A DNA stretch of 33,114 bases from Phycisphaerales bacterium (GTDB taxonomy: Bacteria; Planctomycetota; Phycisphaerae; Phycisphaerales; UBA1924), in contig JALHNL010000024.1 in NCBI GenBank assembly GCA_022843545.1, positions 1,525 to 34,638 on the forward strand, written 5' to 3'. The notes below the pieces were generated by a model that saw only the letters and a list, made by a program, of their open reading frames with translations, had not been told where the DNA came from and made no database searches. Shown here in pieces: positions 30,437-33,114 of the stretch. Numbering within the stretch: position 1 is the first letter of the stretch; every line of letters begins with the position of its first letter. Made by a program: the position numbers and the translations under genes.

Positions 30437-31819
30437 CTACAGCGTCTGCACGAACGACCGCGCCTGCCACAGCGCCGGCAGCCCGTGGGTGAGGTGGGCG
30501 GGCCGCACTGCACTGGTGGTTCCCCGGAGATACTGGATGCCCCCGCCGCCGGTCCCGCGGCGCATGCCGATGATGTGCTCGACGAAGCGGATGTGGCGAT
30601 CGCGCCACCTCAAGAGCGCCGCGTCAAGATCGAGCGCCGCCTCCAGCAGCAGCGTGAACCGCTCCTGCGCCGGGTGCATCGCGATCATCGCGGCCGCCAC
30701 CGTTTCGGTCTGGGCGAAAGCCCCGCCCAGTTCAGCCACGGCCGACCGCAGGTGCGCGGCGCCGGTGTCGTCAAGCGTGATCGCCCCCGCGCCGCGGAAG
30801 TGGTCGCCGATGAGGTGGCGCAGGTTTGTCGCCAGCAGGCGATCCACCGCGGGGTCGCGCATGTCGGGCAGCCCGTGCTCGGGCCCGTCCGCGCGGCGCC
30901 CCGCTGAGGCCGCCGCGCTCAAGAGGGCGTACACCAGGTCGCGGAGTGAAGGCTGGTTGAGCCGCCGGGCCAGCCTTTCGATCCCCCAAACAGGCTGCAC
31001 AGTGTGGAAGGCCATCGCCGCCGCATGGGGCGGCGTGCGCGGGCCGGGACGCAGGATCGGCGGGTGGGGCGTGGGCTCGCCCCCTTCAGGCGCGATCTTC
31101 GCCGCGTGCAGTTCGCGCAGGCCCACCGTCAGTTCCAGTTCGCGGAACTGCACCGAGCCGAAGCCCGACGCCGGCGACAACCTCCCGCGGAACCGGAGGA
31201 ACTCCGCCGGGGTCAGCGTGGCCAACACGTCGAAGAACGGGATGGTGCACAGCATCGCCTGGGTGGCGCGACCCAGGCGGTGCGACCCCAAAGACAGCAA
31301 CTGATTGAACGCGGCGCCCTCGCCCATCCCCGGCGGCAGCGCGGCTCCCAGCCCCATCTGCATCGGTTCAGCGATCTGGGCGAGGATCTCGCCCGCGGCG
31401 GAGCTGCGAGCCGCGACCTCCGCGATCGCGGCCTTGGTCAGCGGCCACCGATCCAGCCTGATGGGGCGGAGCGCGGGCGCCTCGGCGCGCTTGCCCAGGT
31501 CGGCCGCGGGCACGCCCCCGGGCCACAAGCGCGAAGCCGCGCGGATCACCGAATTCAGTTCGTGCATGATGAGCGCGAACCACACCTCGAACGCCTGGTG
31601 AGTGCGGATGAACAGCACTTCGTCGTGGCACCACGCCCCGCCCTCGGGCCAGTCGTCCCCGGGCTTGAACGCGTCCGTGTCGGGCCACTCGCCGGGGCTC
31701 ACCCCCGCCGGCGCGGGCAGCATCACCAGGCCCTCGACCATCGCGCGGTCGTTGATGTAGTCGGAGTAGGTGAGCGCGGCGGGGAGGGCGTGATGGGGTG
31801 AGCCGGAGGGGCGGGTCAT
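30437..31819 (-). CDS. Tryptophan 2,3-dioxygenase-family haem protein
   Basis: A 460-residue protein clearly of the TDO family, which oxidises tryptophan to N-formylkynurenine. Visible family motifs are TYSDYI (17-22), CHDEVLFIRTHQAFEVWF (64-81) with His74 in the distal pocket, FLRFRGRLSPASGFGSVQFR (208-227), and RHIRFVEHIIG (408-418), where His409 is the expected haem ligand. The loop normally reading GTGGSSG is here GTGGGG (422-427), one residue shorter and without serines. This loop contacts the substrate, so specificity may differ. Bacterial TDO is usually about 280 residues; this one is longer by inserts (about 35-60, 100-130, 230-270). No kynurenine pathway partner is adjacent, so the gene symbol is withheld. 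Confidence 0.85.
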   Translation of the reverse strand: MTRPSGSPHHALPAALTYSDYINDRAMVEGLVMLPAPAGVSPGEWPDTDAFKPGDDWPEGGAWCHDEVLFIRTHQAFEVWFALIMHELNSVIRAASRLWPGGVPAADLGKRAEAPALRPIRLDRWPLTKAAIAEVAARSSAAGEILAQIAEPMQMGLGAALPPGMGEGAAFNQLLSLGSHRLGRATQAMLCTIPFFDVLATLTPAEFLRFRGRLSPASGFGSVQFRELELTVGLRELHAAKIAPEGGEPTPHPPILRPGPRTPPHAAAMAFHTVQPVWGIERLARRLNQPSLRDLVYALLSAAASAGRRADGPEHGLPDMRDPAVDRLLATNLRHLIGDHFRGAGAITLDDTGAAHLRSAVAELGGAFAQTETVAAAMIAMHPAQERFTLLLEAALDLDAALLRWRDRHIRFVEHIIGMRRGTGGGGIQYLRGTTSAVRPAHLTHGLPALWQARSFVQTL

Positions 31820-31893
31820 GCCCTGAGTCTACCGTCCCGGCGCAAGGCCGCCGTAACGTTCCCCGGCCGCGGGGCTTCTCACCCGTGTCGCTA

Positions 31894-31912
31894 CGCTGGG
31901 TGGTCCCCAGCG
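31894..31912 (+). promoter_or_regulatory. Hairpin in the leader of the Tat-exported hydrolase gene
   Basis: CGCTGGG and CCCAGCG form a 7-base-pair stem with a 5-base loop. It ends 4 bases before the AGGAG (31917-31921) that serves the next gene at an 8-base spacing, so it may modulate translation. The rest of the 110-base divergent spacer shows no clear promoter. Confidence 0.35.
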
Positions 31913-31929
31913 AACCAGGAGCCCGTTCC

Positions 31930-32928
31930 ATGTCCATGCTTTCCCGTCGTGACGCGATCATCGGCATCGGCGGAGCCGCCGCCGCCGCCGCTATGGCCTC
32001 CACCCCCGGCGCCCGCGCCCAGGCCGCCGAGCCCTCCACGCCGCCCGCCGAGCCGGTCAACGGCGCGGGGTTCTACAAGTTCGCGGTGGGGGATGTGACG
32101 TGCTACGCGCTCGGGGATGGCCAGGGCCGCCTCCCGTCGTTCCCGCTCTGGGGCGAAAACGCGGGCGAGCAGGCCGTCAAGGACGCGCTTTCGCCCTACG
32201 CCATCGATCCCGCCGGCATGCTCGTGCACTTCAACGTGCTCATGTTCAAGGTCGCCGGCGACGTGTGGCTCATCGATGCCGGCAACGGCCCCTCGGGCAG
32301 CAACCCCGGGCAGACCATGAACCGCCTGCGGTCGCTGGGCGTCGCCCCGGACCTGGTCGCCGGCATCGTCATCAGCCACCTGCACGGCGATCACTACGGC
32401 GGGCTCTTCGACGAGAAGGGCGCCCTTGCCTTCCCCAAAGCCAAGTACTTCCTCCACAAGACCGAGTCGGAGTTCTGGAAATCTCCTGACCTCAGCGGCA
32501 CCAGCCTGCCCGAGGACTGGAAGAAGAACATGACCAGCGGCGCGGGCAAGGCCCTGGCCGCGCTCGAGGCCTCAGGACGCCTGCAGATCGTCGGCGACCG
32601 CGACACGCTCACCAGCGGCGTCAGCGTCCGCCACACCGGCGGGCACACGCCGGGGCACCTCACGGTCGTCATCGACCGCGCGGGTCAGAAGTTCCAGATG
32701 ATGGCCGACGCCTTCCACCACTGGGTGCTGAGCTTCACCCACCCCGAGTGGCACGTGAAGTTTGACTTCGATGCCAAGCAAGGTGCCGCGGTGAGGCGCG
32801 AAACGCTCGCGCGGCTGGCCGATGAGAAGGCCCTGGTCATGGGCTACCACACGCCCTGGCCGGGCGTGGGTCGCGTGATGAAGGACGCCGGCGCATTCCG
32901 CTGGGTCGCCGAGCCGTGGGCGTGGTGA
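31930..32928 (+). CDS. Tat-exported metallo-beta-lactamase-fold hydrolase
   Basis: A 332-residue protein. Residues 1-32 form a twin-arginine leader (LSRRDAIIGIGG, then an Ala-rich hydrophobic stretch ending near ARAQA). The MBL core shows HLHGDH (His150, His152, Asp154, His155), HTGGHTPGH with His239, Asp260 (MMADAFHH) and His307 (MGYHTPWPG), a complete dinuclear metal site. Export by Tat suggests that the metal is inserted before transport. This group resembles periplasmic quorum-quenching lactonase-like and MBL-fold proteins related to methyl parathion hydrolase, but the substrate is not readable. Start ATG 31930 has AGGAG 8 bases upstream. It is divergent from the TDO-family gene. Confidence 0.9.
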   Translation: MSMLSRRDAIIGIGGAAAAAAMASTPGARAQAAEPSTPPAEPVNGAGFYKFAVGDVTCYALGDGQGRLPSFPLWGENAGEQAVKDALSPYAIDPAGMLVHFNVLMFKVAGDVWLIDAGNGPSGSNPGQTMNRLRSLGVAPDLVAGIVISHLHGDHYGGLFDEKGALAFPKAKYFLHKTESEFWKSPDLSGTSLPEDWKKNMTSGAGKALAALEASGRLQIVGDRDTLTSGVSVRHTGGHTPGHLTVVIDRAGQKFQMMADAFHHWVLSFTHPEWHVKFDFDAKQGAAVRRETLARLADEKALVMGYHTPWPGVGRVMKDAGAFRWVAEPWAW

Positions 32929-32974
32929 GCGGCCTGGCCGGCTCACACGGGACGAGTGCTGGTTTGAGCCAAGG

Positions 32975-33114
32975 TCACCCGCCGCGCGACGCGGTGGGGG
33001 GTGTGCCCGAAGGTGTCGCGCTGGGCGTGCCTGCAGGGGGTGCAGTGGGCCGTTCGCCGGGAGCCGCGCCGGGCTGTACGCCCGCGGGAGGTCCGCCGGC
33101 TGGCGGTGCGCCTG
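32975..33114 (-). CDS. C-terminal end of a Pro/Ala/Gly-rich protein (cut by window edge)
   Basis: On the minus strand a frame enters from the window edge and stops with TGA at 32975-32977. Its 45 residues are almost only Pro, Ala, Gly, Thr and Ser (for example PPAGGPPAGVQPGAAP). Such tails are common at the ends of planctomycete proteins. It converges on the preceding gene with a 46-base gap. The composition makes a chance frame possible, and nothing can be said of the function. Confidence 0.4.
   Translation of the reverse strand, partial: GAPPAGGPPAGVQPGAAPGERPTAPPAGTPSATPSGTPPTASRGG

Noticed and set aside
1-33114. CRISPR array, prophage, insertion sequence or integrase
   Set aside because: No regularly spaced identical repeats, no transposase or integrase motifs and no phage structural genes were seen anywhere in the window.

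Overview
This is a GC-rich, densely coded bacterial window that fits Planctomycetota, probably the Phycisphaerae. The clues are a secreted protein carrying the N-terminal LEPR motif typical of that phylum, a futalosine-type menaquinone gene, a PilM-PilN-type fusion in a type II secretion/type IV pilus (T2SS/T4P) operon, and many 4-base ATGA or GTGA gene overlaps. The phylum assignment is an inference from gene content; no rRNA is present.

Layout. 1-3918: housekeeping genes. tsaD (tRNA t6A synthesis) lies on the plus strand. It faces a minus-strand group of purF, a two-helix small membrane protein and an mqnD-like gene. 4055-8751: a secreted modular 785-residue protein of unknown function, a single-domain voltage-gated cation channel with a TGDDW selectivity filter, and a SpoIIE/RsbU-type PPM phosphatase. 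8788-19286: a minus-strand operon of twelve genes encoding a T2SS/T4P-like machine. Its order is PilZ, GspE, GspF, GspG, GspH, GspI, GspJ, a GspK/PilX-like pseudopilin carrying a PA14 domain, a secreted beta-helix protein, a PilM-PilN (GspL-like) fusion, PilO/GspM and PilP/GspC. No secretin or prepilin peptidase is encoded here. 19339-22809: a glycogen-synthase-like glycosyltransferase, a short unknown protein and a multi-pass membrane protein. 23090-26995: lemA, an HtpX-like protease, murA and a HIT protein, with a terminator hairpin after lemA and a REPIN-like palindromic element before the HIT gene. 27030-27102: tRNA-Ile2 (CAU). 27150-33114: a secreted alpha/beta hydrolase, the LEPR protein, a tryptophan 2,3-dioxygenase-family protein, a Tat-exported metallo-beta-lactamase-fold protein, and the end of a Pro/Ala/Gly-rich protein cut by the window edge.

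How it works together. The best candidate for an undescribed system is the secretion/pilus operon. Its gene order follows the canonical gspEFGHIJKLM order, but the GspK slot is filled by a protein with a GspK/PilX-like N-terminus, a DxDxDG calcium-type loop and a C-terminal PA14 domain. A signal-peptide beta-helix protein is inserted directly after it. I infer a pseudopilus with a sugar- or surface-binding tip plus a co-expressed exported partner, possibly tuned by c-di-GMP through the PilZ protein at the operon head. The second point of interest is the channel, whose filter resembles calcium-selective rather than sodium-selective channels.
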